60,086 nt of DNA, from positions 1-60,086 of the forward strand of contig CAMFJT010000006.1 of assembly GCA_945957125.1 (NCBI GenBank), written 5' to 3'. Position 1 is the stretch's first letter. Each line of letters starts with the position of its first letter. Source of the stretch: an uncultured Rhodospirillales bacterium (GTDB taxonomy: Bacteria; Pseudomonadota; Alphaproteobacteria; Reyranellales; Reyranellaceae). The translations under genes and the position numbers were made by a program. The notes under the pieces are model-generated. The model had not been told where the DNA came from, ran no database searches, and was given only the letters and a program-made list of their open reading frames with translations. Shown piece after piece: positions 36,535-45,053 of this stretch.

Positions 36535-37701
36535 ATGGGCTACATGACCGACGAGCGCCGCATGATCCAGGAGACGGCGCGCGCCTTCGCCATGAAGGAG
36601 GTCCTGCCGATCGCCAACAAGCTCGACCCGGAGAAAGGCGACATTCCGCGCGAGCTGATCGGCAAGCTTGCCGACATGGGCTACTTCGGCATCGTCATTC
36701 CCGAGCAGCATGGCGGGCTGGGGCTCGGCGTCTTCGAGTACTGCCTGATCACCGAGGAGCTGGCGCGGGCCTGGATGAGCGTCGCCTCGCTCATCGCGCG
36801 CGGCAACGGGCTGAGCGCCGGGCGCGGCATGACGGAGGCGCAGCGCGCCGTCTTCCTGCCGCGCGCGGCGCGCGGCGAGTTCCTCGGCGCCGCCGCCATG
36901 TCCGAGCCCGACGTCGGCTCGGACCTCGGCAACATCGCCTGCCGCGCGCGGCGCGACGGCGATTCGTGGGTCATCAACGGCAACAAATACTGGTGCACCT
37001 TCGCCGACGGCGCCGACTACATCATGCTGGTCGCGCGCACCTCCGATGCACCGGACCCCAAGCGCAAGCATGTCGGGCTGTCGTCGTTCCTGATCGAGAA
37101 GCCGCGCGGCACCTTGCCGCCCGGCGTGAAGGGCGCGCCGATTCCCAAGATCGGGTACTTCGGCTGGAAGACGTGGGAGCTCGCCTTCGACGATTGCCGG
37201 CTGCCGGCAGAGGCGCTGATCGGCGAGGAAGGCCGCGCGTTCTACTACATCTCCGCCGGGCTGGAGCGGGCACGGGCCCACACCGCAGCGCGTGCCATCG
37301 GCCTGGCGCGCGGCGCACTGGAGGACGCGACGGCCTACGCGCAGGAACGGCGCCAGTTCGGTCAGGCGATCGGCGAATTCCAGAACACCCGCTTCCGGCT
37401 GGCGCGCATGGCCACCGAGATCGAGGCCTCGCGACAACTCATGTATTTCGTGTGCGACGAGATCGATCAGAAGCGGCGTTGCGACAAGGAAGCGGCGATG
37501 GTCAAGCTCTTCGCTTCCGAGATGGCCGAGAAGGTCACCTCGGAGGCGCTGCAGATCTTCGGCGGCGCGGGTTACACCACGCTGCACGCCGTCGAACGCT
37601 ACTGGCGCGACGCGCGCCTCACCAAGATCTTCGAGGGGACGTCGGAGATCCAGCAGCGCATCATCTCCGACCACCTGCTCGGCAAGCCGAAGGCGGCGTG
37701 A
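36535..37701 (+). CDS. Acyl-CoA dehydrogenase
   Basis: A 388-residue flavoprotein of the acyl-CoA dehydrogenase family. Visible are ACD signature 1-like GAAAMSEPDVGSDLGN, the ERRQFGQAIGEFQNTRFRLA helix and QIFGGAGYTTLHAVERYWRD, with the likely catalytic base Glu367 in the KIFEGTSEIQQ loop. It is a true dehydrogenase, unlike the monooxygenase-type relative at 8866. ATG 36535 follows aagggaaag. A second ATG three codons in is possible. The channel gene starts 2 nt after its stop. Confidence 0.92.
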   Translation: MGYMTDERRMIQETARAFAMKEVLPIANKLDPEKGDIPRELIGKLADMGYFGIVIPEQHGGLGLGVFEYCLITEELARAWMSVASLIARGNGLSAGRGMTEAQRAVFLPRAARGEFLGAAAMSEPDVGSDLGNIACRARRDGDSWVINGNKYWCTFADGADYIMLVARTSDAPDPKRKHVGLSSFLIEKPRGTLPPGVKGAPIPKIGYFGWKTWELAFDDCRLPAEALIGEEGRAFYYISAGLERARAHTAARAIGLARGALEDATAYAQERRQFGQAIGEFQNTRFRLARMATEIEASRQLMYFVCDEIDQKRRCDKEAAMVKLFASEMAEKVTSEALQIFGGAGYTTLHAVERYWRDARLTKIFEGTSEIQQRIISDHLLGKPKAA

Positions 37702-37703
37702 GC

Positions 37704-38183
37704 ATGGACGCGGCGGGTACGGGCGGCATGGGTACCGACGGCACCGGCGTGCAGCTGCTGCGCGCCGTCCTGATGGTCGGCGGCACGGGCGTCGTGCAGG
37801 TCTTCGCCCAGCTCGTGCTCGGCTACATGATGCTGATCCTGCCGCATCCCCGCGCATCGTCGCGGCCGACCTTCTTCATGCTCGCGCACAGCGTGGTGGC
37901 GGTACTGGTGCTGATGGCGGGCCACATGCTGCAGGTGACGCTGTGGGCACTGCTCTACCATTTCGACTGGGGCGAGTTCCGCACCTTCGGCGAGGCTCTC
38001 TATTTCTCACTGGCGAGCTTCACGACGGTGGGCGCCAGCGAGTTCACGCTGTCGTCCGGGCATCGCATGGTCGGAGCGCTCGAATCGGCGGCAGGCATGC
38101 TGATGTTCGGCTGGTCGACGGCCCTGCTGGTACGGGTCGTGCTGCGCACCGATCCTATAGGCGGCCGGAGGGACGGCTCGTAG
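37704..38183 (+). CDS. Small ion-channel-like membrane protein (Ion_trans_2 type) with atypical filter
   Basis: A 159-residue integral membrane protein. Hydrophobic helices cover about residues 15-45, 55-85 and 125-150, with a short amphipathic pore region between the last two. The filter-like sequence is TTVGAS (residues 107-112) in SLASFTTVGASEFTLSS, where canonical K+ channels have TVGYGD. Architecture fits the two-helix-plus-pore Ion_trans_2 group, but the missing tyrosine, glycine and aspartate make K+ selectivity doubtful. ATG 37704 lies directly after the acyl-CoA dehydrogenase stop. Function is inferred only. Confidence 0.7.
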   Translation: MDAAGTGGMGTDGTGVQLLRAVLMVGGTGVVQVFAQLVLGYMMLILPHPRASSRPTFFMLAHSVVAVLVLMAGHMLQVTLWALLYHFDWGEFRTFGEALYFSLASFTTVGASEFTLSSGHRMVGALESAAGMLMFGWSTALLVRVVLRTDPIGGRRDGS

Positions 38184-38188
38184 GGCTC

Positions 38189-38222
38189 TTCCTCCCCTTG
38201 GCGGAAACCACCGGGGGGAGGA
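38189..38222. repeat. Imperfect CCTCCCC / GGGGGGAGG hairpin
   Basis: Sequence from 38189 (cttcctccccttgg) pairs with ccggggggagga ending at 38222 around a small central loop, in the 49-bp gap between the channel and DUF3237 genes. Its right arm doubles as a purine-rich ribosome-binding region for the gene starting at 38233. Confidence 0.5.
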
Positions 38223-38232
38223 GAATGTCGGC

Positions 38233-38718
38233 ATGAGCGACGAGATCGACGGCTTCATTTCCACCGCCCCGCAACTGCGCTTCGCCTTTGCCATCAAGGC
38301 GAAGGTCGGGCCGATCCAGGATCTCGGGCGAACCGCGCGCGGGCATCGGCGGATCATCGACATCCTGGGCGGCGAGGTGCACGGGCCCAAGCTCGTGGGG
38401 GAGATCCTGCCGGGCGGAGCCGACTGGCAGATCGTGCGTGCCGACGGCACGATCGAGGTCGTGGCGCGCTATACGATCCGCGCCCGCTCAGGCGCGCTGA
38501 TCTACGTCCAGAACGAAGGGCTGCGGGTGGCCAGCCCCGAGATCCTGGCGCGCATGTCGCGCGGCGAGGCAGTGCCGTTCGACAGCTACCACTTCCGCAC
38601 CGCCCCGCGCTTCGAGACGGCCGAGCCGACGCTCGACTGGCTGCAGCGCGCCACCTTCGTCGGCGTCGCCGCGCGCGCGCCCGACCGCGTCGCGATCGGC
38701 TTCCACGAGGTGCTGTAG
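38233..38718 (+). CDS. DUF3237 domain-containing protein
   Basis: A 161-residue protein matching the DUF3237 family: RRIIDILGGEVHGPKLVGEI, the PGGADWQIVRADGTIEVVAR strand pair, YTIRARSGALIYVQNEGLR and the C-terminal PTLDWLQRATFVGVAARA. The family has a beta-barrel fold of unknown function and is frequent in alphaproteobacteria near catabolic genes. ATG 38233 follows ggggaggagaatgtcgg. A perfect hairpin follows its stop. No enzyme activity can be assigned. Confidence 0.9.
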   Translation: MSDEIDGFISTAPQLRFAFAIKAKVGPIQDLGRTARGHRRIIDILGGEVHGPKLVGEILPGGADWQIVRADGTIEVVARYTIRARSGALIYVQNEGLRVASPEILARMSRGEAVPFDSYHFRTAPRFETAEPTLDWLQRATFVGVAARAPDRVAIGFHEVL

Positions 38719-38721
38719 GAA

Positions 38722-38760
38722 CTTGCCGGAGCGCGGGCGGGACGCCCGCGCTCCGGCAAG
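38722..38760. repeat. Perfect 18-bp-arm hairpin (CTTGCCGGAGCGCGGGCG)
   Basis: Two perfect 18-bp arms with a 3-nt loop (gga) lie between the convergent DUF3237 and ABC exporter genes. One arm reappears alone at 41516-41532. It could act as a bidirectional transcription-attenuating stem, but has no T-tract on either side. Confidence 0.8.
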
Positions 38761-38775
38761 AGCAATCATCGGGGC

Positions 38776-40632
38776 CTATCGGCGGCGGCCGCGGAGGTTG
38801 GTCGCCACCTTCGACCAGAAGCCTTCCCAGCGGGCATTGGAGCGGCTGGCGACCGACATGCGCTGGTAGACATCGCGGAGGGAGTGCTGCCGGTCGCCTT
38901 CCGGCGCGCGCAGGCTCGCGCCCTGGGCGCCCGGCACCAGCGTCAGCTCGCGGGTATGGAAGACCTCCAGTCCCGGGCGATGGCCGATGCTGATGATCGA
39001 GGTCTCGGGCAGATCCTCGATCAGGAGCTTCATGACGTTCTCCTGCCCCGCCTCGTCGAGCGCCGAGGTCGCCTCGTCCATGAAGATCCAGTCCGGCTTG
39101 TGGATCAGCGTCCGGGCGAAGGCGACGCGCTGCTGCTCGCCGCCGGACAGGATGTGGTCCCACCGCTCGGTGTCGTCGAGGCGCTCGCGCAAATGATCGA
39201 GGCCGACCTTGTGCAGCGCGTCGGTCAGCGTCTCGTCGGTGATGCCGTCCGGCGCCTTGGGATAGTGCAGCGCGTCGCGCAGGGTGCCGAGCGGGAAATA
39301 GGGCTTCTGCGGCATGAAGGCGATCTTGCCCTTGGGCAGGTGGATCTCGCCCCGCCCCCACGGCCAGACGCCGGCAACGGCCCGCATGATGGTGCTCTTG
39401 CCCGACCCCGACTGGCCGCGGATCAGCACGCGCTCGGGCCGGCGGATCTCGACCTCGGCATCGGCGACGAGCATCTCGCCGCTGGGACGCGTGAGCCCCA
39501 GCTCGCGCATGATGAGCAGGTCCTGCTCGGACGGCTCATGCAGCGTGATGCGCTCACCGTCCGACGCCTCGACACTCTCCTCGAGGTCGGTGAGGGCCAG
39601 GTGCAGATGCACGACGCGGTTGGTCGAGGCCCGCCATTCGGCGAACTTGGGGAAGTTGTCGATCAGCCAGCTCAGCGCCCACTGCACGCTGGAGAACGCC
39701 TGCGCCGTCTGCATCAGGCCACCGAGCTGGATCTCGCCCGCGAGATAGCGCGGCAGGGCGACGATGAGGGGCACGATCGGCGCGAGATAGGCCAGCGAGC
39801 TGGTCAGCAGGGAGAGATTGCCCTGCCCGCGCGTCTGGCGGTTCCACGCCGTGCGCAGGTCGAACAGCGAGCCGCGCATGCGCTCGCGCTCGTCGTCCTC
39901 GCCGCGCATCAGCGCGATTCCCTCGGCATGCTCGCGCGCCCGGGTGAGCACGGAGCGGAAGTCCGCCTCGCGGCCCTGGCGCACGTTTCCGGCATCGATC
40001 AGGCCGCGACCCAGCGCATAGGTCAGGATCGAGCCGATCAGCGCGTAGCCGATGGCGCACCACACCATGTAGCCGGGAATGTTGTACTCGGTGCCGAACA
40101 GGTGGATCGGCAGGTGGCCGGACAGCGTCCACAGCACGCCGAGGAAGGTGACGAGCTGCAGCACGCACTGGATCAGCGTCGTCGCGAACTCGACGGCGAA
40201 CTCCGTCGCCACGCGGATGTCCTCGGCGATGCGTCCGTCGGGATTGTCGATGTCGTCCGCCAGCAGGCCGAGCTGGTACTGGCGGCCGGAATGCAGCCAG
40301 CGCTGCACCGTGGTCTGCGACAGCCAGGCACGCCAATTGATCTGCAGGCGGCGCTTGATGTGGAGCTGTACGGCGACGCCGACACCGGCGGAGATCACGA
40401 TCGCCGCCAGCACCCACAGCAGATGGAAAAGAAGGCCGAGGTCGCGCTTCTCCAGGGCATTGAAGAAGTCGCGGTTCCAGATGTTGAGCCACAGCGCGAT
40501 ACCGACATTCGCGCTCACCAGCACCACGAGACCGGCGGAAAGCAGCCAGGCCACCGATCGGTAACCTGGCGCCGTCCAATAGCCGCAGGCAACGGCGGCG
40601 AAAGCGCGGATGGAGCTGTGCGGCGTGTCCAA
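38776..40632 (-). CDS. SbmA/BacA-like ABC transporter, fused membrane domain and ATPase (YddA type)
   Basis: A 618-residue half transporter. The N-terminal ABC_membrane_2 domain (about 1-370) has several transmembrane helices including VAWLLSAGLVVLVSANVG and LLFHLLWVLAAIVISAGVG. The C-terminal nucleotide-binding domain has Walker A RGQSGSGKST, signature LSGGEQQRVAFART, Walker B WIFMDEATSALDEAGQ and an IGHRPGLEVF H-loop. This matches the SbmA/BacA-like fused family (peroxisomal-type ABCD relatives) thought to move long-chain acyl or peptide substrates. ATG 40632 is one base downstream of the class II aldolase stop, so the two genes are co-transcribed. Confidence 0.9.
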   Translation of the reverse strand: MDTPHSSIRAFAAVACGYWTAPGYRSVAWLLSAGLVVLVSANVGIALWLNIWNRDFFNALEKRDLGLLFHLLWVLAAIVISAGVGVAVQLHIKRRLQINWRAWLSQTTVQRWLHSGRQYQLGLLADDIDNPDGRIAEDIRVATEFAVEFATTLIQCVLQLVTFLGVLWTLSGHLPIHLFGTEYNIPGYMVWCAIGYALIGSILTYALGRGLIDAGNVRQGREADFRSVLTRAREHAEGIALMRGEDDERERMRGSLFDLRTAWNRQTRGQGNLSLLTSSLAYLAPIVPLIVALPRYLAGEIQLGGLMQTAQAFSSVQWALSWLIDNFPKFAEWRASTNRVVHLHLALTDLEESVEASDGERITLHEPSEQDLLIMRELGLTRPSGEMLVADAEVEIRRPERVLIRGQSGSGKSTIMRAVAGVWPWGRGEIHLPKGKIAFMPQKPYFPLGTLRDALHYPKAPDGITDETLTDALHKVGLDHLRERLDDTERWDHILSGGEQQRVAFARTLIHKPDWIFMDEATSALDEAGQENVMKLLIEDLPETSIISIGHRPGLEVFHTRELTLVPGAQGASLRAPEGDRQHSLRDVYQRMSVASRSNARWEGFWSKVATNLRGRRR

Positions 40633-40633
40633 G

Positions 40634-41431
40634 TCAGTCGCGGAAGCCCGGATCGATGCGGTCGAGCTTCCTCAGCAACGCCGGCCAGTCGAGCAGGCCG
40701 AACGGCCGGCGCACATGTGGCTGGTAGTTCATGTAGGTCGCATCAACGACGTCGGCCGGGACTTCGATCAGTTTGGTGTTGCAGGACATCGCCGCGATCT
40801 GCGTCTTGCACGACAGCTCGAGGCGATGCATGGCGTTGAACGCTTCGGGAATGGTGGCGCCGGTGGTGAGCAGGCCGTGGTTGCGCAGGATCAGCGCGTT
40901 GTTGTCGCCGAGATCGCGCACCAGCGCCTCGCGCGCGTCGAGATTGATCACCACGCCGTCGAAGTCGTGGTAGCTGATCTTGGCGAAGCGCATCGAGGTC
41001 TGGGTATTGGGCAGCAGGCCGCATTCCATGGTCGACACCGCCATGCCCGCCCAGGTGTGGGTATGGATGACGCAGGCGACCTCGGGCTTGGCCATGTGGA
41101 TGGCGCTATGGATGACGAAGCCGGCGCGGTTGACGCCGTACTCCATGCCGCCGACGAACTCGGGCTTGGTGAGGATCGTCCCTTCATGGTCGATCTTGAT
41201 CAGGCTCGACGCAGTGATCTCCTCGTAGAGCAAGCCGTAGGCGTTGATCAGGAAGGCATCGTGCTCGCCGGGAACGCGGACCGACACGTGATTGGCGATC
41301 AGGTCGGACATGCCGTAGAGTTCCATCAGCCTGTAGCAGGCGGCAAGATCGACCCGGGCCTGCCATTCCTCGGGCGAGACCTCGGAACGAAGGTTGGCGA
41401 CTTTCCCGGTCTTCAGCGTGTGCACGGCCAT
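40634..41431 (-). CDS. Class II aldolase/adducin family protein
   Basis: A 265-residue member of the class II aldolase/adducin family. The zinc-binding histidine cluster is in VIHTHTWAGMAVS, with the third histidine around NHGLLTTG; the N-terminal YRLMELYGMSDLIANHVSVR is the usual opening. Family enzymes include L-fuculose-phosphate aldolase and ribulose-phosphate epimerase, but the sequence does not identify the substrate. It follows the Lrp regulator gene on the same strand and precedes the ABC exporter. Confidence 0.88.
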   Translation of the reverse strand: MAVHTLKTGKVANLRSEVSPEEWQARVDLAACYRLMELYGMSDLIANHVSVRVPGEHDAFLINAYGLLYEEITASSLIKIDHEGTILTKPEFVGGMEYGVNRAGFVIHSAIHMAKPEVACVIHTHTWAGMAVSTMECGLLPNTQTSMRFAKISYHDFDGVVINLDAREALVRDLGDNNALILRNHGLLTTGATIPEAFNAMHRLELSCKTQIAAMSCNTKLIEVPADVVDATYMNYQPHVRRPFGLLDWPALLRKLDRIDPGFRD

Positions 41432-41515
41432 TTAAACGCTCCATGGTGGTATCGGTTCCCCGACCGTACCCCTGCGCGTGCGCCGCCGTCCAATCGCCGA
41501 GCCACGGAGTCTGGT

Positions 41516-41532
41516 CTTGCCGGAGCGCGGGC
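41516..41532. repeat. Single arm of the 38722-38760 hairpin
   Basis: The 17-nt sequence cttgccggagcgcgggc matches one arm of the 38722-38760 element exactly, but no complementary arm follows (gcttccccctaccgc). It lies between the Lrp and class II aldolase genes, and looks like a half-deleted copy. Confidence 0.5.
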
Positions 41533-41538
41533 TTCCCC

Positions 41539-42036
41539 CTACCGCTTGCGCGGCGTCTTCGTTTCGGCTGCCAGGGGATAGGCCGTGGTCGACTTGATGC
41601 GCTCCATGGCGAAGCGCGAGGTCACGTTCTTGAGCGGCATGGTGTCGATCAGCCGTTTGTAGAACGCGTCGTAGGCCTGCATGTTGGGCACCGCGACCCG
41701 CAGCATGTAGTCGATGTCGCCGGCCATGCGATAGAACTCCATCACCTCCGGCATGGCGGTCAGCGTCTGGGCGAACTTGGCCAGCCAGGCGGTCGAGTGG
41801 TCGCCGGTCTCGATCGACACGAAGACCGTGAGCCCCATGCCGACCGATTCGGGCGAGACCAGGGCCACCCGCTTGAGGATCACGCCCGCCTTCTCGAGGC
41901 GCTGGATGCGCTTCCAGCACGGGCTTTGCGACAGCCCGACCCGATGGGCGATCTGCGCCAGCGACAGGCTCGCGTCGTCCTGCAGAAGCACCACGATCTT
42001 GCGATCGATGGCGTCCATCTCCTGGCCGGTGTTCAT
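41539..42036 (-). CDS. Lrp/AsnC family transcriptional regulator
   Basis: A 165-residue Lrp/AsnC regulator. The winged helix-turn-helix lies at about residues 15-45 (SLAQIAHRVGLSQSPCWKRI), followed by the RAM ligand-binding domain with VMEFYRMAGDIDYMLRVAVP. Such proteins respond to amino acids or their catabolites. ATG 42036 follows gtgagg; an in-frame ATG at 42078 lacks a clear site. Downstream genes (class II aldolase, ABC exporter) are candidate targets, as is the divergent or nearby TAXI region, but no operator can be located by eye. Confidence 0.92.
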   Translation of the reverse strand: MNTGQEMDAIDRKIVVLLQDDASLSLAQIAHRVGLSQSPCWKRIQRLEKAGVILKRVALVSPESVGMGLTVFVSIETGDHSTAWLAKFAQTLTAMPEVMEFYRMAGDIDYMLRVAVPNMQAYDAFYKRLIDTMPLKNVTSRFAMERIKSTTAYPLAAETKTPRKR

Positions 42037-42195
42037 GACCTCACTTTCGGGCCACGCGGGCCAAATCTCAACCGTCACCGGTCGCCGGGCCGGACTCTAG
42101 GGCGGATGCCGTGCCGTCCTCAATGGAAGGGATCGTCGAATGCCACGGGCGCGGCAGCAGCATAATTCCGCAGCCGATGCCGGCCATGGAAAATC

Positions 42196-43143
42196 TCACT
42201 TCGCCAGCTTGACCGAGCGGTAGTAGCGCAGGACGCCGGATTGCAGATCATCGACCGAGTCGATCGCCGCCAGCGTGTTGCGCGCCGTGGTCTGGGCGAG
42301 TTGCCGGCTGAGCCCCCCGATGCGCTCCAGCTTGTGGAGCGCCGCGGCCATCCGGTAGCCGACCGCCTCGTCGAGGTCGGGGCGCGCCAGGATGAAGCTC
42401 CAGGAGCCGACGGTGTCGAGAGCGTCGTACTGGCCGGGATAGAGGCCGGCGGGCACGGTAAGCGGGACGAGGAAAGGATGCCGGTCACGAATGCGCGCGA
42501 TGTCCTCCGCGCTGGGCACGATGAAGCGCGCACCCAGCGGCCGGCTGGCGATCTCGACGAAGCCCGGCCAGCGCAGGCCGATCCCCCAGATCGCCGCGGC
42601 GCGACCTTCCATCACCATGGTCGGCCCCTCGGCGAGCTCCTCGGGATAGATCGCCTGGAAATCGCGATCCATGTCGAGCCCCATGCCGTCCATCACGTAG
42701 CGGGCTTGTACGGCGCTGCCGCTGCCGCGCGGGCCCCAGACGACCGGGCGACCCTCGAGATCGGCGATGCGGCGATAGCGGCTGTCGGCCCGCACGCAGA
42801 GCATGCCCGGCGTCGAATGCACCACGCTCACGATCGGCAGCGGCGGAGCGTTCGGACTGGCGCCGCGCCGCTCGTGCATCGCCTCACCGCTCACCAGTCC
42901 CATGTCGACCTCGCCGGCCTGCAGGAGACGGACATTCTCGGCCGAGCCGCCGGTCAGCTCCGCCTTGATGGTGAGGATCGGATCGACTCCCTTCAGGGCA
43001 TCGATCAGGGCCGCACCATAGGTGTAGAAGCTGTTGCCCTCGGCGGCCGTGGCCATCCGGATCGTCAGCGACTGGCCTCGCGCGGCGGTCGACGCGATCG
43101 TGACGGCGGGGAGAGCGGAGAGCAGCGACCGGCGTCGGATCAT
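42196..43143 (-). CDS. TAXI family TRAP transporter solute-binding protein, copy 1
   Basis: A 315-residue periplasmic binding protein. MIRRRSLLSALPAVTIASTA then ARGQ is a signal peptide with an arginine-rich n-region. Marks of the TAXI family are RMATAAEGNSFYTYGAALID, a DMGLVSGEAMHERRG segment, DLEGRPVVWGPRGSGSAVQA and FLVPLTVPAGLYPGQYDAL. The C-terminal TTARNTLAAIDSV is nearly repeated in copy 2, so the two are tandem paralogues. No TAXI fused membrane (4TM-12TM) gene occurs in the window. It follows copy 2 after 59 nt. Ligand unknown; the link to sox genes suggests a sulfur compound, an inference. Confidence 0.9.
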   Translation of the reverse strand: MIRRRSLLSALPAVTIASTAARGQSLTIRMATAAEGNSFYTYGAALIDALKGVDPILTIKAELTGGSAENVRLLQAGEVDMGLVSGEAMHERRGASPNAPPLPIVSVVHSTPGMLCVRADSRYRRIADLEGRPVVWGPRGSGSAVQARYVMDGMGLDMDRDFQAIYPEELAEGPTMVMEGRAAAIWGIGLRWPGFVEIASRPLGARFIVPSAEDIARIRDRHPFLVPLTVPAGLYPGQYDALDTVGSWSFILARPDLDEAVGYRMAAALHKLERIGGLSRQLAQTTARNTLAAIDSVDDLQSGVLRYYRSVKLAK

Positions 43144-43202
43144 CTGTCGCGGGCTCTTATGGGCCGGGACCAGACCCGTCAATCGGGGGCGTCGTCGCGG
43201 GC

Positions 43203-44153
43203 CTACCGGATCAGGCCGGCCGCGCGGTACTGGCTCGCCACGCCGGGCTGCAGCGCATCTTGGGCCGGGACGACGGCCAGGGTGTTGCGCGCCGTGGTCT
43301 GCACCAGATGGCCGGTCAGCTGACCCGTCTTCTCGGCTTTTTGCAGTGAGGCGGCCAGCCGGCGGCCGAGCTCGTCCTGCAGGCCGGCGCGCGCCAGCAT
43401 CAGGCTCCAGGTACCGACCGTCGCGATCGGCTGATACTGGCCGCGATAGAGCCCGGCCGGCACCGTCATGGGGAGCAGGAACGCATGCTTCTGGCGGATG
43501 CAGACGATCTCGCCGGCATCGGGGGCGACGAAGCGCGCACCGCGCGCCGCCATCGCGACCTTCACGAAACCGGGCCATCGCGTACCCGCGCCCCACAGAG
43601 CCGAGGCGCGGCCGTCGATCACCATGGCTGCCGCTTCGCCGACATCGGCGGTGTAGACAGCCTCGAAGTCGCGATCGGGATCGAGGCCCAGCCCGTCGAT
43701 CACGGCGCGCGCCTGCCGGGCAAGGCCGGAATCGCGCGCGTTCCAGACGATGCGATGGCCCACCAGCTCGGCGATCGCGTGGAAGCGGCTGTCGGCCCGC
43801 ACGACGAACATGCCGGGCATGGCGGAGACGGCGGTGACGACCTTGAGTCGGTTGCCCGGCCGGCCCTCGCCGCCCAGCGCTTCCTGGGCGACCTCGCCCG
43901 GCACGAGCGCGAGATCGAGATCGCCGTTCTCGAGCATCGCCACGCTCTCGGCTGCCTCGCGCGTCTGCACGAGACGGAAATCGAGCGTGGGATCGACCGC
44001 CTTCATCATGGTGATGAAAGCCTCGCCATAGACGGGGAAGCCGCCGCTCTCCGATGCGGCGCCGATCGTAATGCGGCCCGGTTGCGAGGCGTCACTCATC
44101 GACGGCATGGCAAGGGCCGCGGCAAACAGCAGCAATGTCCGGCGTCGAATCAT
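43203..44153 (-). CDS. TAXI family TRAP transporter solute-binding protein, copy 2
   Basis: A 316-residue paralogue of the neighbouring TAXI gene: IRRRTLLLFAAALAMPSM signal, GAASESGGFPVYGEAFI, AMLENGDLDLALVPGEVAQ, IVWNARDSGLARQARAVIDG and LLPMTVPAGLYRGQYQPIAT are all colinear with copy 1. It starts 10 nt after the soxA stop, implying the same transcript. In sox operons the gene after soxA is normally soxB; here it is this binding protein. The precise role is unclear. Confidence 0.9.
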   Translation of the reverse strand: MIRRRTLLLFAAALAMPSMSDASQPGRITIGAASESGGFPVYGEAFITMMKAVDPTLDFRLVQTREAAESVAMLENGDLDLALVPGEVAQEALGGEGRPGNRLKVVTAVSAMPGMFVVRADSRFHAIAELVGHRIVWNARDSGLARQARAVIDGLGLDPDRDFEAVYTADVGEAAAMVIDGRASALWGAGTRWPGFVKVAMAARGARFVAPDAGEIVCIRQKHAFLLPMTVPAGLYRGQYQPIATVGTWSLMLARAGLQDELGRRLAASLQKAEKTGQLTGHLVQTTARNTLAVVPAQDALQPGVASQYRAAGLIR

Positions 44154-44163
44154 CGGCCGATCG

Positions 44164-44928
44164 TCAGGGTCTCACACCCGGCCCATCGAGGGCCATCCCG
44201 CGCGCACGATCCATCAAATAGGCCTCGAGCGCCAGATATTCGGTTGCGCCCGGTTGCCACGGCTCGGCGCGCATGCCGACGACGCAGTTGCGCAGTCGCC
44301 GTGCGATCGAGCCCAGCGCCTGCCATTCCAGGCGGTAGATCGGATAGCCGGTCGGATGGCCTTGCGGGATGACGGCGCCGGCGAGCCGGTGGCCGGCATT
44401 GTCGTCGTGGCAGTTCGCGCAGGAGAGATTGAGCTGGCCCTGGCGGCGCTCGTAGAGGTCCCTGCCCTGCGCCCGAAGGGCGGCGAGCGCGGGATCGTCG
44501 GGCGGAGCGATCGGCAGGCCGCGCGACTGCAGCGTGACAAAGGCGCTGAGGGCCAGGAGATCGTCGCTCTCCGCCACCAGCGCGGGCGCCTGCTGATGGA
44601 CCGTGCGGCAGAGGTTGATCCGCCCCTCGAGATCGACCGGCCCGGCCGGCGCCGGAGCGACCGCGGGATAGCGCGCGGCAACGCCCTTCATGCTGACGGC
44701 AGCATCGCCATGGCAGTCGGCGCAGGACTTGCCGGCCGCACCGGCCTTCGCGGCCCAGGCCGCGGCCCCCACCTGAACGAACAGCATCGCGGGATTGGCG
44801 GTGTCGTCGTCCTGCATCTTCTGCAGCGCCGGCCCCATCTCCTGGTAGCCAGAGCGGCGCAGATCGCCGCTCTGGGCAAGGGCCAGCGAGGCGCAGAACA
44901 CGCCGGCCAGCGCGAACCCGAGGCGCAC
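44164..44928 (-). CDS. soxA: SoxA, diheme sulfur oxidation c-type cytochrome
   Basis: A 254-residue (from GTG 44928) diheme SoxA. A signal peptide RLGFALAGVFCASLALAQ is followed by heme motif 1 CADCH (Cys69, Cys72, His73), heme motif 2 CANCH (Cys170, Cys173, His174) and Cys215 in NCVVGMRAEP, the cysteine that carries the persulfide heme ligand in known SoxA. SoxXA couples thiosulfate to SoxYZ. The start is uncertain: the frame runs back to ATG 45057, which overlaps the soxZ stop (ATGA), but that extension crosses a hairpin repeat (44951-44990) and would bury the signal peptide. A TTG lies one codon upstream of the chosen start. Confidence refers to identity rather than start. Confidence 0.9.
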   Translation of the reverse strand: MRLGFALAGVFCASLALAQSGDLRRSGYQEMGPALQKMQDDDTANPAMLFVQVGAAAWAAKAGAAGKSCADCHGDAAVSMKGVAARYPAVAPAPAGPVDLEGRINLCRTVHQQAPALVAESDDLLALSAFVTLQSRGLPIAPPDDPALAALRAQGRDLYERRQGQLNLSCANCHDDNAGHRLAGAVIPQGHPTGYPIYRLEWQALGSIARRLRNCVVGMRAEPWQPGATEYLALEAYLMDRARGMALDGPGVRP

Positions 44929-44950
44929 CAAAGGGATTCTTCGGAGCCTT

Positions 44951-44990
44951 CCGCTGGGGGCGCGCCACTCCAGTGCCGCGTCCCCAGCGG
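44951..44990. repeat. Palindromic hairpin upstream of soxA
   Basis: The 40-bp segment opens ccgctgggggcgcg and closes cgcgtccccagcgg, with 18 of 20 arm positions complementary. It contains cgccactc, the same word found in the hairpins near 29526 and 31546. It falls between soxZ and the probable soxA start, within an in-frame open extension of soxA. Confidence 0.65.
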
Positions 44991-45053
44991 AACTCATCCG
45001 ACCGATAAATCCACAGCCTTTCGGGACGACAGAGGAAGAGGCGAATGGGCCGG

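Noticed and set aside
38722..38760. Rho-independent terminator
   Set aside because: The stem is strong, but no run of T follows on either strand; treated as a repeat that may attenuate transcription.
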